Source: Paraburkholderia sp. IMGN_8 (GTDB lineage: Bacteria; Pseudomonadota; Gammaproteobacteria; Burkholderiales; Burkholderiaceae). From it: a stretch of DNA of 64,000 bases. The notes below the pieces were generated by a model, which was not told where the DNA came from, made no database searches, and was given only the letters and a program-made list of their open reading frames with translations. Positions within the stretch are counted from its first letter, which is position 1. Every line of letters begins with the position of its first letter. The DNA lies in contig NZ_CP150901.1 in NCBI RefSeq assembly GCF_038050405.1, positions 3,472,001 to 3,536,000 of the forward strand, in the 5' to 3' direction. Both the position numbers and the translations under genes were made by a program. Positions 45,291 to 54,709 of this stretch are shown one piece after another.

Positions 45291-45695
45291 ATGGATCAGT
45301 ACGTGACGGACAACATCGCATGGCAGCGCACTGTCGGGCAACTTGATGCCGGTTGCGCGCATCAGTTGACGGCTCGCGTCAGGAATTTAATCGATTCGCA
45401 GGGATCAAGCCGTCTGTCGAATGGTAACGGTGCCGTTGCGATTGCCCTGCTCGAGCGAATCAGTGCGCGAACGGCCGCGGTCTCATGGAGCGATCCACAG
45501 GGCTGCAAATACGGCGAGCAGATTTGGCGGCTTGCCACAGCCAGCCGGTCGGGGATATGCGCATTGAGCGCACAACCTATCGCTGTGGGCGATGCGATCT
45601 ATCGCCCCACAAAGGTCAATCCGCCTCCAGCTAATGCCGCCGCCATGATGCTTGCCGCTGTAGTTGAGCGCGCCTTCGCCGATCCATGTTGTTAG
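45291..45695 (+). CDS. DUF3331 protein
   Basis: A 134-residue protein of the DUF3331 family, found mainly in Burkholderiaceae. The core reads TAAVSWSDPQGCKYGEQIWR, then SGICALSAQPIAVGDAIYRP, with conserved Cys residues. Its ATG follows AGGAG. It is 28 bp downstream of the NDH-2 gene, so probably co-transcribed. Function is unknown. Confidence 0.8.
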   Translation: MDQYVTDNIAWQRTVGQLDAGCAHQLTARVRNLIDSQGSSRLSNGNGAVAIALLERISARTAAVSWSDPQGCKYGEQIWRLATASRSGICALSAQPIAVGDAIYRPTKVNPPPANAAAMMLAAVVERAFADPCC

Positions 45696-45790
45696 TTTTC
45701 GCTTGTATGTTTCACTGCTGATTCTGATTAGTGGCATGGAACTGTCTCGGGGGCGCTCACGCAGGGCAAGCGCATGCGCCACCTCGATTT

Positions 45791-46543
45791 TCAGACCAAG
45801 AATTCGACGACCCCACCGTTTAAGTGGTACATCGCTCCAACAATTTTTACTTTTCCATCCTTCTCCATCGGGGCCAGCACGTTACTGCCATTTCGTATTG
45901 CGTCGATCGTGCGCCGAACATTGGTTTTCGCCACCGCATCGACAAATTCATCATTCTTACTGCTTCTGTCACCAGCGTACTGCGTTTCATCCACAGCCGG
46001 CCTGATCTTGACGAGGAGACCGGTCAGGTTTCCCAGTTCAACGTGATCAATAGCGCCCTTGATTGCGCCGCATCCGGTGTGCCCCATAACCAATATGACT
46101 TTAGCGCCGGCCGCCGCACAAGCAAACTCCAGGCTTCCAATGAGATCCTCATTGGCGATATTGCCCGCAATACGCGCGTTAAAAGTATCTCCGATTCTCG
46201 TGTCAAGGACGATCTCGGCCGGAGCCCGGGAGTCAATGCAGCTCAAGATCACCGCTGCCGGATATTGCCCGCCGGCAGTAGCTTTCTTTTGTGCCAAATA
46301 GTCGTGAGGCAGCATTTTCCCCAAACGGAAACGTCTATTTCCCTGCTTTAGGTCCTCGATAATCTGGTCCGGCGTCAACCTGTCTCGCTCAGACTTCGAT
46401 AGCGCCGCCGCGTAAGCCGATTCAACGCCCCCCATGCCTCCCGCCAGCCCGACGGCTGCGACGCTCAACGCAGTCTTCAGCAAGGTACGTCTTTCAACGC
46501 TGTTGGAGGACTCCGCTGGACAACAGCCAGTTTTCTCGTGCAT
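45791..46543 (-). CDS. Beta-class carbonic anhydrase with Tat-type signal
   Basis: A 250-residue enzyme interconverting CO2 and bicarbonate. Zinc ligands are visible in ILSCIDSRAP (Cys, and the Asp-Arg pair) and VMGHTGCGAIKGA (His and Cys). The N-terminus has RRTLLKTALSVAAVGLAGG, a Tat-like signal ending near AYAAAL, so it is exported, unlike most beta-class enzymes. The ATG at 46543 follows GGAGAATG; a longer start is less likely. Confidence 0.87.
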   Translation of the reverse strand: MHEKTGCCPAESSNSVERRTLLKTALSVAAVGLAGGMGGVESAYAAALSKSERDRLTPDQIIEDLKQGNRRFRLGKMLPHDYLAQKKATAGGQYPAAVILSCIDSRAPAEIVLDTRIGDTFNARIAGNIANEDLIGSLEFACAAAGAKVILVMGHTGCGAIKGAIDHVELGNLTGLLVKIRPAVDETQYAGDRSSKNDEFVDAVAKTNVRRTIDAIRNGSNVLAPMEKDGKVKIVGAMYHLNGGVVEFLV

Positions 46544-46809
46544 ATCATTCTCCGTAAACAACCGCAAAACGATCATTGTTTCGGCATCACGAAGCTGTCA
46601 TGCATGGGCGATTATCTTCGCGCCCGCTTCCTGAAGGGCGGCAGCAGATCGCCGAGCCACCTGGAATAGCCCTAAGCACATCGTAGTGCAGTGACGGCGG
46701 TTGTCAACGTACGTCGCGTCACTTCATGCGAACTGCATTAGTTCTGCCGGTTGCAGGTTGTGTCGGGATAAGGAGGGGAGGTCGAGGCAGTTCGGACATT
46801 AAAAGGACT

Positions 46810-46862
46810 GCTTATGTCACGGCCGAATAGAATTGCTCAGCAGGATTTCGAGCGATGCCATC
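46810..46862 (-). mobile_element. Tiny IS6 transposase C-terminal scrap
   Basis: The minus strand reads ARNPAEQFYSAVT followed by a stop, matching the C-terminal tail of IS6 transposases such as the copy at 34699 (TPAEQFYSLAT). Only about 17 codons remain. Confidence 0.55.
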
Positions 46863-46885
46863 TCTCGAACCGGGACATACGTACA

Positions 46886-48781
46886 TCAGCGCTCCACTTT
46901 CGACATAACCGCCGTCGCCGGGTCATACCGATAACCCTTCTGAGAAAGTCGCTCGGCCATTGTCGCCCCGATAAGCTTTTGCTGTGTGTCGCGGGATATC
47001 AACTCGCTATCTGGCTTAAGGCGCTCAAGTTCAGACGAGAGTTTCCGGATGAGCGCCACTTCCCCTGTGCTACGTGAGTCGATGAACAATAGCTTCTCGT
47101 TTGCTGAACCGAGTCGTTCCTTAAGGTCCTTGGCGTGCGCCACCCACTGTTCAGCAATCGTGCGAAGCTCGTTAAAAGCCTTCTCATGTGCTTTGGCCTG
47201 TGCCGAGATCTGGCGTTGTAACTCAGCGACTTCATCCGCCGTCGCAGATTTGCCCGCTTGAATGGCAAGTTGATGGCTGCGTCGCGCTTCCTCTGCTCGA
47301 GCCTTCTCGACTTCCGCGAGGCGCAGCGCCAATGTCGCCGCACGCTGTTCGGCGGCATCTGCCCGCTCCTTCGCGGCAGACGCATCCTGCGAAACCTGGG
47401 CCAGTTCAGCGATCGCGGCCGTTTTCTCTGCAGTCACAGCGCTGACCTGTTCCCTCGCCTCTTCAAGCTCACGGGCAACGCCTTGCAGTTCGTTGCGCTG
47501 AATCGACGCCTCCTCGCTCCGCGCTACGCTTGTCTGACGCTCTGCTGCGAGCGCGGTACGCGACTCATCGAGTTCAGCGTCCAGCGCAGCGACCCGCGCG
47601 AGGCTCTCATTCACCTGCGCCGTGGCAGCTTCTGCGCGCGATGATGCCGCGCTGGCCTCCTGCGCCCACCGTTCCGCTTCGGCCGACTTCGCCTGCTCGA
47701 TTTCTACGAGGCGCTGCTCCAACGTCGTCGCATGCTGTTCGGCGGCCTCAGCCCGCTCCCTCGCCACAGACGCATCCTGCGAAACCCGGGCCAGCTCAGC
47801 GCTCACAGCCGCTTTCGCCTCAGTCATAGCGCCGATCTGTTCCCGCGCCGCCTCAAGTTCCCGGCCGACGCGCTGCAATTCGTCAAACTGAATCGACACC
47901 TCCTCGCTCCGCGCTGCGCTTGTCTGGCGCTCTGTTTCGAACGCAATGCGCGCCTCGTCCCGCTCAGCCTCCAGCGCAGCGACCCGCGCGAGACTCTCGT
48001 TCGCCTGCGCCGTAGCGGCTTCTGCGCGCGATGACGCCGCGCTAGCCTCCTGCAACGCTCTATCCGCTTCGACCAACTTCGCCTGGCACTCGTAGCCCAA
48101 CGAGGCGATCTCCTGCCGCGCCTCATCGAGCTCCTGCTTCATCCGCGCGATCTCATCGTTTTGACTCGAAACAGCAGCGGCCAGCTCTTCACGCGCCTTA
48201 CGCTCCTCGCCAAGTTCGGCCTTGGTGTGTTCCAGCGCGGCCTCGTCCACCGACACACGCTGCGCCAGTTCCGCCGCTCGAGCCTCGGCCGCTTCGGCGC
48301 GGCCGGTGACCGAAGCGAGTTCCGCGGTGAGGCGTGTTGACGCATCCTCGGAAGCACTCAGCGCATTCGTCAGAGCAATATGCCGCTCACGCTCGGTCGC
48401 AACTTCTTCCGCCGTCTTTTGGTACTCGAGTAAAACCTCGTCCCGTTCCGCGCGTGCAGCGTCGAGGTGCTGATTCACGACACTCAGGTGCTGACTGACC
48501 GCCCTGTCGGCTTCGTCTTGAGCCGCCATCCAGAGCCGGTCCGCTGCGCTCATCATGGTTTCGGCAATGTGCTCCGGCAACCCGGGCTGGACGTGCACGT
48601 GGGGCGTGAGGGGTTGCCGCGCTTCGCGCCAGCGTTGCAAGGCCGCCGCAATGGCAACAATCGAACCGCCGGGAATCTCCGGCCAAATGGTCACAGGGGA
48701 AACGTTCCGGCCTTCCTCGACCATGCGATCTGCGATTCCCGCGACCAGTTGGTCCGTGATCGTGTCTGCGTTCGTGGACAT
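46886..48781 (-). CDS. kfrA: KfrA-like coiled-coil DNA-binding protein
   Basis: A 631-residue protein. The N-terminal domain (about residues 1-105: ITDQLVAGIADRMVEEGRNV, then TIWPEIPGGS) matches the KfrA DNA-binding domain of plasmid replication/partition regions. The rest is a long Ala/Glu-rich coiled coil to about residue 560. Within it, residues 244-373 and 374-503 are tandem copies with an exact 130-residue period. The ATG at 48781 has GAGGAG upstream. KfrA proteins form filaments and help plasmid maintenance, so the replicon may be secondary. Confidence 0.82.
   Translation of the reverse strand: MSTNADTITDQLVAGIADRMVEEGRNVSPVTIWPEIPGGSIVAIAAALQRWREARQPLTPHVHVQPGLPEHIAETMMSAADRLWMAAQDEADRAVSQHLSVVNQHLDAARAERDEVLLEYQKTAEEVATERERHIALTNALSASEDASTRLTAELASVTGRAEAAEARAAELAQRVSVDEAALEHTKAELGEERKAREELAAAVSSQNDEIARMKQELDEARQEIASLGYECQAKLVEADRALQEASAASSRAEAATAQANESLARVAALEAERDEARIAFETERQTSAARSEEVSIQFDELQRVGRELEAAREQIGAMTEAKAAVSAELARVSQDASVARERAEAAEQHATTLEQRLVEIEQAKSAEAERWAQEASAASSRAEAATAQVNESLARVAALDAELDESRTALAAERQTSVARSEEASIQRNELQGVARELEEAREQVSAVTAEKTAAIAELAQVSQDASAAKERADAAEQRAATLALRLAEVEKARAEEARRSHQLAIQAGKSATADEVAELQRQISAQAKAHEKAFNELRTIAEQWVAHAKDLKERLGSANEKLLFIDSRSTGEVALIRKLSSELERLKPDSELISRDTQQKLIGATMAERLSQKGYRYDPATAVMSKVER
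47273..48052 (-). repeat. 390-bp tandem duplication inside the kfrA-like gene
   Basis: Two direct copies (48052-47663 and 47662-47273) encode residues 244-373 and 374-503. Both begin QEASAASSRAEAATAQ and share ERQTS-ARSEE and VSQDAS blocks at the same offsets. The copies have diverged moderately, so the duplication is not recent. Confidence 0.8.
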
Positions 48782-49064
48782 AAGCTCCTCAAACCTCATT
48801 CTGACCTGGCGAAAAATTGAGTCCCCCATACGTTACGTCATCCTGCGGCATTCCCGATGAAAGGATCGCAAGGTAGCTCAGTGCGTTCGATTTGGAGGCC
48901 GATAACTGCCATTGTTATCGATGACCGACATTATGACGGATGATGCCTGTCACCCTGATCGTGCTTGGCGCTCTCTCACAGATGCGCAGCAGGTGACATT
49001 CGGACCTTGGATCTCATCGAATGACCGTCTGGTGCCAGCCATACCCCTTTCTGGCATTGGCCGC

Positions 49065-49514
49065 TTACCACGGCGACCGCTTGTCGCTCCTTCCGAAATG
49101 CAGCAAGCGCTGCTTAGCTTCGCCGACCGCGTACACCGGTGCAGACAATAGTTGCTCTTCATGCAAATCGAGAATCGTGATGATCGGCAAACAGTCGGCT
49201 GCTTCGATGCGCCAGATGTTTTTGCATGTGTCTCTTGCCGCGCTGTCCAGGATGCGTTCTGCCTCAAGATAAAGTTCTCGCTCTGCCGCACCGAATCCCG
49301 CTTCCTGAAGATACCAGGCCAGATAAAGCGCCTTCACCAATTCTGACAATAGATCGCCGTTGCCCTTGCCTGCCCGAAATGCTGCCAAGGCGAGGTGCCA
49401 GTGCAGCGATTGTTCGCGCACGTAAGCGGCCTTGTGCGGCAATAGCATGGTCTTGCCAAGCGGCCTTCTGCGCGACTGGCTCGCTGCGGACCGTTTCTTC
49501 CGATTCTGCGGCAT
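49065..49514 (-). CDS. Conserved hypothetical protein
   Basis: A 149-residue protein resembling one common in Burkholderiaceae, sometimes auto-annotated as a Fis-family regulator (from memory), though I see no clear Fis helix-turn-helix. The N-terminus is basic (NRKKRSAASQSRRRPLGK). The middle reads AYVREQSLHWHLALAAFRAG and ELVKALYLAWYLQEAGFG, and the C-terminus AVGEAKQRLLHFGRSDKR. No signal peptide. An internal Met at residue 23 is an alternative start. Function unknown. Confidence 0.6.
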   Translation of the reverse strand: MPQNRKKRSAASQSRRRPLGKTMLLPHKAAYVREQSLHWHLALAAFRAGKGNGDLLSELVKALYLAWYLQEAGFGAAERELYLEAERILDSAARDTCKNIWRIEAADCLPIITILDLHEEQLLSAPVYAVGEAKQRLLHFGRSDKRSPW

Positions 49515-50083
49515 GGATCGTATTATCTGGTTAACGGCGCTTCAAACCCGGCATATTAATCTATCTAGAAACAATAAATACCGTCATGACGCTCATTTAA
49601 CAGAATTTCGATATGCCAGGCGCATATCCTGTTTTTTTGAATAAATGCCTTTTTAAATTTTTATATTGGCTAGCGGGTTGACTATTTTGACGATTTTATG
49701 AAATCGAACTGAGCGCAATGCCTCAACGAGCTAACCAAAAGAGACCGTTTGGGAATGCAAGACATAATCAGGTCAATAACTGGCGGACTTGTTCGGAATG
49801 ACCGCCCCTGAACGAGCCCTCACCGGCATTTCAACAGCTTGCTTTCTGGCCGAAGGACGGCAACACCCTCGTCGCGAAAAGGCACGACCGCGGTAACACC
49901 ACAGCATCGGTCGAATGCACGCGTCGGCGTCCGGGCCACGCCAGATGTCGCGTGCTATGCTTGGACCGCCAACGGATCTCCACGAAACAGACCTGTATCC
50001 GTGTCGACGACGAGGTCAGTGCCGTCCAAAACGCTGCACCGTTCGGCACAGGACTGAGCCGGACAAGACCGCAATCGCTGACC
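49515..50083. other. AT-rich gap before the GntR gene
   Basis: The part from 49540 to 49720 is distinctly AT-rich and probably holds promoters for the flanking genes. Open frames further right lack support. Confidence 0.4.
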
Positions 50084-50812
50084 ATGGACTACCGTCATCT
50101 GCAACAGCGCAAGAGCCTGCACGGCCGCATCGTGAGGGAACTCGGCATGGATATCGTGAGCGGCAAGGTACAGCCGGGCCAGCGGTTGCCCGCTGAGGCT
50201 GTCCTGTGCGAGCGCTATGGCGTTAGCCGCCCCGTACTGCGCGAGGCCACCCGTGTGCTGGTGGCAAAAGGACTGGTCGTGTCGAAACCGCGCGTCGGCA
50301 GTGTCGTGAAGCCTCGCGCGGAGTGGCATATGCTTGACCCCGATGTCCTGTACTGGACGATCAACAGTGTTCCGGAAGGCGAGTTCTTCAGTTCGCTCCT
50401 GACCGTGCGCCGCATTATCGAACCCACGGCGGCTGCGCTCGCCGCCACCGCAGCGACAAGCGACGATCTTGCGCGCATTGCATCGGCTTACGACCAGATG
50501 GAACGTGCGGAGACCGCAAGCGCGCTACTGGCTCCCGACCTCGAGTTTCACCGGGCAATCATGGCGGCCACACACAACGACCTGCTGGCCTATATTGGCA
50601 ACATGCTGTCCCTTGCCCTGTCGGAGTCGATCAAGCTGACGAGTCGTCATCCCGAGACGCATGCGCTTTCGTTGCCGCGTCACAAGGCGATTCTCACTGC
50701 GATCCAGAGCCGCGACCCACTGGGCGCGCGGCATGCAAGTCTGGTCCAGCTCGACAATGCGCGCGCGGACGCCGAAAGCGTTCTGGAAGCCGGCAGCCAG
50801 TACCCGGCGTAA
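50084..50812 (+). CDS. GntR-family regulator, FadR subgroup
   Basis: A 242-residue repressor. The winged helix (about residues 10-80) includes AVLCERYGVSRPVLREATRV and LVAKGLVVSKPRVG. The all-helical FCD effector domain follows, with RRIIEPTAAALAA and DLEFHRAIMAATHNDLL carrying metal-binding residues. Two sites matching the FadR-type operator TNGTNNNACNA lie at 51263 and 51410, so it probably controls the adjacent sugar transporter and the dehydratase, now truncated. Ribosome binding site weak. Confidence 0.87.
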   Translation: MDYRHLQQRKSLHGRIVRELGMDIVSGKVQPGQRLPAEAVLCERYGVSRPVLREATRVLVAKGLVVSKPRVGSVVKPRAEWHMLDPDVLYWTINSVPEGEFFSSLLTVRRIIEPTAAALAATAATSDDLARIASAYDQMERAETASALLAPDLEFHRAIMAATHNDLLAYIGNMLSLALSESIKLTSRHPETHALSLPRHKAILTAIQSRDPLGARHASLVQLDNARADAESVLEAGSQYPA

Positions 50813-50932
50813 CCCTTACCTGAACGCAGCGGCAGAGCCTGCGCCGCTCAATGCGAATGGCGCGGCACTTCCGCGCCCGGCAGCCCACCAGAAAATCGAA
50901 GTCACATCCCTCATCGGCCTGCAATACGTGCT

Positions 50933-51235
50933 CTACGTACAGATGCCGGTAGCCGTGGGACGCAGGTTCGACTCGCCATTGGAAAACACCGGGAATTCAA
51001 CCGGAAAGCCGCCTGCTTCCAGCACGCGGCGCTTCGCGTGTTCAGCAAGCTTTCGAAAATGCGCATTGCACGGGGTCAACTCGGACCACGTGTTACAGAT
51101 CCCAATAATTGGCTTGCCGTGAAATTCGTGATCGGGAATGCCCTGGTTTTTCATCCAGCTTCGGTACATGAAACCGTTCTTGTCGGCTGAGCCGAACCAT
51201 TGGGCAGAGCGTAGCGGGCGCTTTCCGTTCTTCAT
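50933..51235 (-). pseudogene. 5' fragment of an IlvD/Edd-type sugar-acid dehydratase
   Basis: The first about 95 residues of a dihydroxy-acid or L-arabonate-type dehydratase: RSAQWFGSADKNGFMYRSWM, GKPIIGICNTWSELTPCNAHF with a cluster Cys, and FSNGESNLRPTA. Similarity stops near 50945 and the frame ends soon after, while the family needs about 570 residues. Most of the gene has been deleted. Its presence suggests that the neighbouring transporter once fed a pentose or sugar-acid pathway. Confidence 0.85.
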
Positions 51236-51262
51236 GCCCCTCTCCTTCCAGACGCTAACTCG

Positions 51263-51275
51263 ATAGTAATACTAT
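51263..51275. promoter_or_regulatory. GntR operator near the dehydratase fragment
   Basis: ATAGTA-A-TACTAT is a perfect palindrome containing TAGTAATACTA, which fits the FadR-type consensus TNGTNNNACNA. It lies 28 bp upstream of the dehydratase start. Confidence 0.6.
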
Positions 51276-51409
51276 TAAAGCGGCACATAGTGCAGATCAT
51301 TTCGACAACGCATGACCCGCGGCCAATGAGCCAGACCAGTCCCGTCATCGTGTTGTGCTGTACTGCTGGATGCGAATGCGGAAAGCTGCGCTGCACCGCG
51401 CAAATTAAT

Positions 51410-51420
51410 TAGTCGGACTA
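51410..51420. promoter_or_regulatory. GntR operator near the sugar ABC operon
   Basis: TAGTCGGACTA fits TNGTNNNACNA and is embedded in a near-perfect 17-bp palindrome (51407-51423). It lies about 200 bp upstream of the binding-protein gene. Confidence 0.6.
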
Positions 51421-51616
51421 GTTAAGGGTATACATCGATTAATAGGAAAAAGGGCGTGATATAGCATTTTCTGGAGGGTAGTCATGCGTACGCGCGTGCA
51501 CGTGGGTTTCATGAAAGAAGTGATGCCCAGCTCCGGTGCTTTTCTTGCCGGAGCTTTTCCTGCTTGCGCCGTCATGGACAGTGAAGTGTTCAACAACCAA
51601 GAGACGGGAGATTGAG

Positions 51617-52696
51617 ATGGCGCAAGCGAAGGAAGACAAGGACGAAGTGCAAGGCATGCGTCGGGGATTGCTGCAGGGCGCGGGCCTGTCTGCAGCACTG
51701 GCGCTATTGGGTGGAATGATCACGCCGGCCCAGGCGGCGGAAGCCGGTTCGTTCCCGGCGCACAAGCGATGGAAGATCGTATTCGTCAACCATGTCACAA
51801 CGAATCCGTTCTTCGTTCCGACGCAATACGGCATCCAGGACGCGACCGCTTTGCTGGGGATGGACTATCAATGGACCGGCTCGGCCAATGCCGACATCGG
51901 CGAAATGGTGAACGCGGTCAACGCGGCGATTGCCGGAAAAGCTGACGCAATCGCCGTACCGATCGTCGACCCCAAGGCGTTCGACAAACCCATCCAGGCC
52001 GCGCTCGACGCCGGCATTCCCGTGTTCGCCTATAACGCCGATGCGCCCTCGGGTTCGACGAATCCGCGCCTTGCCTATATCGGCCAGGATCTTTATCTGT
52101 CTGGCTACCAGATGGGCGAGCGAATCGTAAACCTCATCGATAGCGGCCTCGTCGGGCTCTTTATCGCAACGCCAGGCCAGCTCAACATTCAGCCCCGGCT
52201 TGACGGTGCGGTAGCTGCAATCAAGAAATCGGGCAAGAAGATCGACGTGCAGACCATCGCAACCGGCGCGACCGTCAACGAAGAACTTTCGAAGATCAAG
52301 TCCTTCTTTCTCGGCCACCAGGATCTCAAAGGCATGTTTGCCGTGGACGCGGGCAGCACCCAGGGCGTCGCCGAAGTGATGAAAGAATCCAATCTGCCGT
52401 CTAAAGGCGTCCACGGCGGCGGCTTCGATCTGTTGCCGCGCACGGTCGATCTGATTCACGAGGGCTTCCTCGACTTCACGATCGACCAGCAGCCTTACGT
52501 GCAGGGTTTTTATACGGTGATCGAGGCGTTCATCTTTCTCGCCTCCGGCGGGCTCGTTGGGCCCGCCAATGTCAACACCGGCCTGAAGTTCGTCACCAAG
52601 GGCACAGTCGATCCGTACCTGAGCACGTCGACGCGCTATGAAGGCAAGAGCACGAAAGCCCAGATCGTGCCACGCACAGGTGCGATCAAAGGGTGA
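51617..52696 (+). CDS. Sugar ABC transporter substrate-binding protein (RbsB/XylF type)
   Basis: A 359-residue periplasmic-binding-protein-like domain protein. A Tat-like signal (MRRGLLQGAGLSAALALLGG) precedes cleavage near AQAAEA. The mature part reads WKIVFVNHVTTNPFF, and GIPVFAYNADAPSGST matches the ribose-class hinge region. The ATG follows GGGAG. The stop overlaps the permease GTG start. It delivers a pentose or related sugar to the CUT2 importer encoded downstream. Confidence 0.88.
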   Translation: MAQAKEDKDEVQGMRRGLLQGAGLSAALALLGGMITPAQAAEAGSFPAHKRWKIVFVNHVTTNPFFVPTQYGIQDATALLGMDYQWTGSANADIGEMVNAVNAAIAGKADAIAVPIVDPKAFDKPIQAALDAGIPVFAYNADAPSGSTNPRLAYIGQDLYLSGYQMGERIVNLIDSGLVGLFIATPGQLNIQPRLDGAVAAIKKSGKKIDVQTIATGATVNEELSKIKSFFLGHQDLKGMFAVDAGSTQGVAEVMKESNLPSKGVHGGGFDLLPRTVDLIHEGFLDFTIDQQPYVQGFYTVIEAFIFLASGGLVGPANVNTGLKFVTKGTVDPYLSTSTRYEGKSTKAQIVPRTGAIKG

Positions 52697-53694
52697 CGTC
52701 TTCCGTGACGGACGCTCAAAAAACCGCTAGACCTCCGAGGCGCTGGTCAAGCGCGCTCGGGCGTTCCAGCGAGATTCGCATCTTTGCGGTCGCGCTGATC
52801 CTCAGCATCTACTTCGAGACAGTCAACCATGACTTCCTGCTGACCAGCGCGAGTCTTCAGAATCTCTCGCAGTTCATCGCCCCGGTGGCGATCATTGCCT
52901 TCGGCGAAATCATGCTGATGATCGGTGGGGAGATCGATCTCTCCGCCGGGATGGTCTTCGCGTTTGCGCCTTTCATCATGCATTTTGCCCTCGAGGCAGG
53001 CTTGCCGGCATGGCTTGCGATGCTCACCGGCGTCATTGCAGCAGGCCTCGTCGGGCTGATTAACGGTGCAGTGACGGTGTACCTGCGCATCCCATCCTTT
53101 GTGACGACTCTCGGTACGTTGTTCTTCGTGAACGGCCTCACGCTGACAATCTCACGAGGCACACCGGTTTCGCCGCCGGAGAATTCAGCGTTTGCGGCGT
53201 TCATGGGGGAATGGGGTTACAGCGAGATCATCTGGACGCTTGCCATTGCCGCAGTCATGCACGTGCTGCTTCGTCATACACGCTGGGGTTTGCATACGAT
53301 CGCCTCGGGAGCGAATCCGCTGGGCGCTAGCGAAGCGGGGATACAGGTCAGGCGCCTGAAGCTCGGCAACTTCATTCTCGCCGCGCTGCTTGCCGGCTTT
53401 ACCGGGATTCTGGAGGGTTTTCGTATCACGTCGATCGATCCGCAAGCGGGCGGTAATCAGATCATGTTTCTTGCAGTTGCCGCCGCCGTGATTGGCGGCA
53501 CGCCCCTCGCCGGTGGATCGGGCACGATCATTGGCGGGCTGATCGGTGCGGCGGTGCTTGGCATTCTCAACGACGGTTTCACGCTGATCGGCATCAACGC
53601 CTTCACCTTCAACATGATTCTCGGCGCGGCGATCCTCGGGGCCATGATCTTCAACATCCACGTGGTTCGTCTTGCGCGCAAGGGAGAGTTGTGA
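52693..53694 (+). CDS. Sugar ABC transporter permease (RbsC type)
   Basis: A 333-residue permease with about 8-10 hydrophobic segments. GGEIDLSAGMVFAFAPFIM and IPSFVTTLGTLFFVNGL are conserved RbsC motifs, and AAAVIGGTPLAGGSGTIIGG is the cytoplasmic coupling region. The GTG start overlaps the binding-protein stop (GTGA). It forms a homodimeric CUT2 channel. Confidence 0.9.
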   Translation: MTSSVTDAQKTARPPRRWSSALGRSSEIRIFAVALILSIYFETVNHDFLLTSASLQNLSQFIAPVAIIAFGEIMLMIGGEIDLSAGMVFAFAPFIMHFALEAGLPAWLAMLTGVIAAGLVGLINGAVTVYLRIPSFVTTLGTLFFVNGLTLTISRGTPVSPPENSAFAAFMGEWGYSEIIWTLAIAAVMHVLLRHTRWGLHTIASGANPLGASEAGIQVRRLKLGNFILAALLAGFTGILEGFRITSIDPQAGGNQIMFLAVAAAVIGGTPLAGGSGTIIGGLIGAAVLGILNDGFTLIGINAFTFNMILGAAILGAMIFNIHVVRLARKGEL

Positions 53695-54464
53695 TGTCCG
53701 AGGCGCTTGAGGTGCTGCGCGGCGAAGATATTGTCAAGCGTTTCGGCGCGGTCACCGCGCTCGATGGTGTGACGGTGACGCTAAGACAGGGCGAGATCCT
53801 TGGCGTCCTTGGCGACAATGGCGCAGGCAAATCGACGTTGATCAAGATTCTGACTGGCTTTCATCAGCAGACAAGCGGCAAGCTTTTTGTAGGCGGCGAG
53901 GAGACGATGCTTCGCTCCGTTGATCACGCCCGTTCACTCGGCATTGAATGCGTCTACCAGGATCTGGCGCTCGCCAATTCGCTGAGCATCTATCACAACA
54001 TGTTCCTGAACCGGGAAATCATACGTCGAGGGCCGTTTCGCCTGTTGAACAATCGCGCAATGCGTGAGCGCGCCGCGGAGTGTCTTGAAGAAATCGGCGT
54101 GCACGTGCCTTCGGTCGACCTGCCGGTCGAGCAGCTTTCTGGCGGGCAGCGACAGGCTATCGCGGTCGCTCGCGCGGTCAATTCGAATGCAAGGATACTG
54201 CTGCTTGACGAACCGCTCGCCGCGATGGGCGCCCGCGAGGCTGGACTGATCATCGACCTGATCCTTCGGCTCAAGAACAAAGGTGGTCTGTCTATCGTCA
54301 TGATCATGCACAACTACGCGCAAACGCTCGACATCGCGGATCGTGTGATGCTGATGCAGCGCGGACGGGTCACTTACCAGCGGGAGGCAGCCAGCACGTC
54401 GGTCGAGGAGCTGATGGATATCGTGCGACGCGAATATCGGGCGATGCGGACAACGATGAACTGA
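53694..54464 (+). CDS. Sugar ABC transporter ATPase (CUT2, single domain)
   Basis: A 256-residue ATPase. Walker A is GDNGAGKST, the signature is LSGGQRQA, and Walker B is ILLLDEP followed by LAAMGAREAG. Most RbsA proteins have two fused ATPase domains and about 500 residues; this one has one domain and probably dimerises. A GTG at 53691 and the ATG at 53694 both follow AGGGAGAG and overlap the permease stop. Confidence 0.9.
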   Translation: MSEALEVLRGEDIVKRFGAVTALDGVTVTLRQGEILGVLGDNGAGKSTLIKILTGFHQQTSGKLFVGGEETMLRSVDHARSLGIECVYQDLALANSLSIYHNMFLNREIIRRGPFRLLNNRAMRERAAECLEEIGVHVPSVDLPVEQLSGGQRQAIAVARAVNSNARILLLDEPLAAMGAREAGLIIDLILRLKNKGGLSIVMIMHNYAQTLDIADRVMLMQRGRVTYQREAASTSVEELMDIVRREYRAMRTTMN

Positions 54465-54709
54465 GAAATTCAGCGCGGACCGAATCTGGCTCAACGTCGT
54501 CTTGTGCCGAACGGCCGGAGTCACCCCAATTCGGTCAACCAGACGTCTCCGAAGCGGACGCACAGTACACCTCTTTCTGCAACAGTGATTTCGATGTTGG
54601 GCACTTCTGTGGTCGGTGACGCACACCTAAAGTGAGTTCAGCTTTCCGACGCAAGCCACTCCGCATGACAGGACCTGCGCGAAGCTTTCCTCACTCACCG
54701 GAGCAGACC

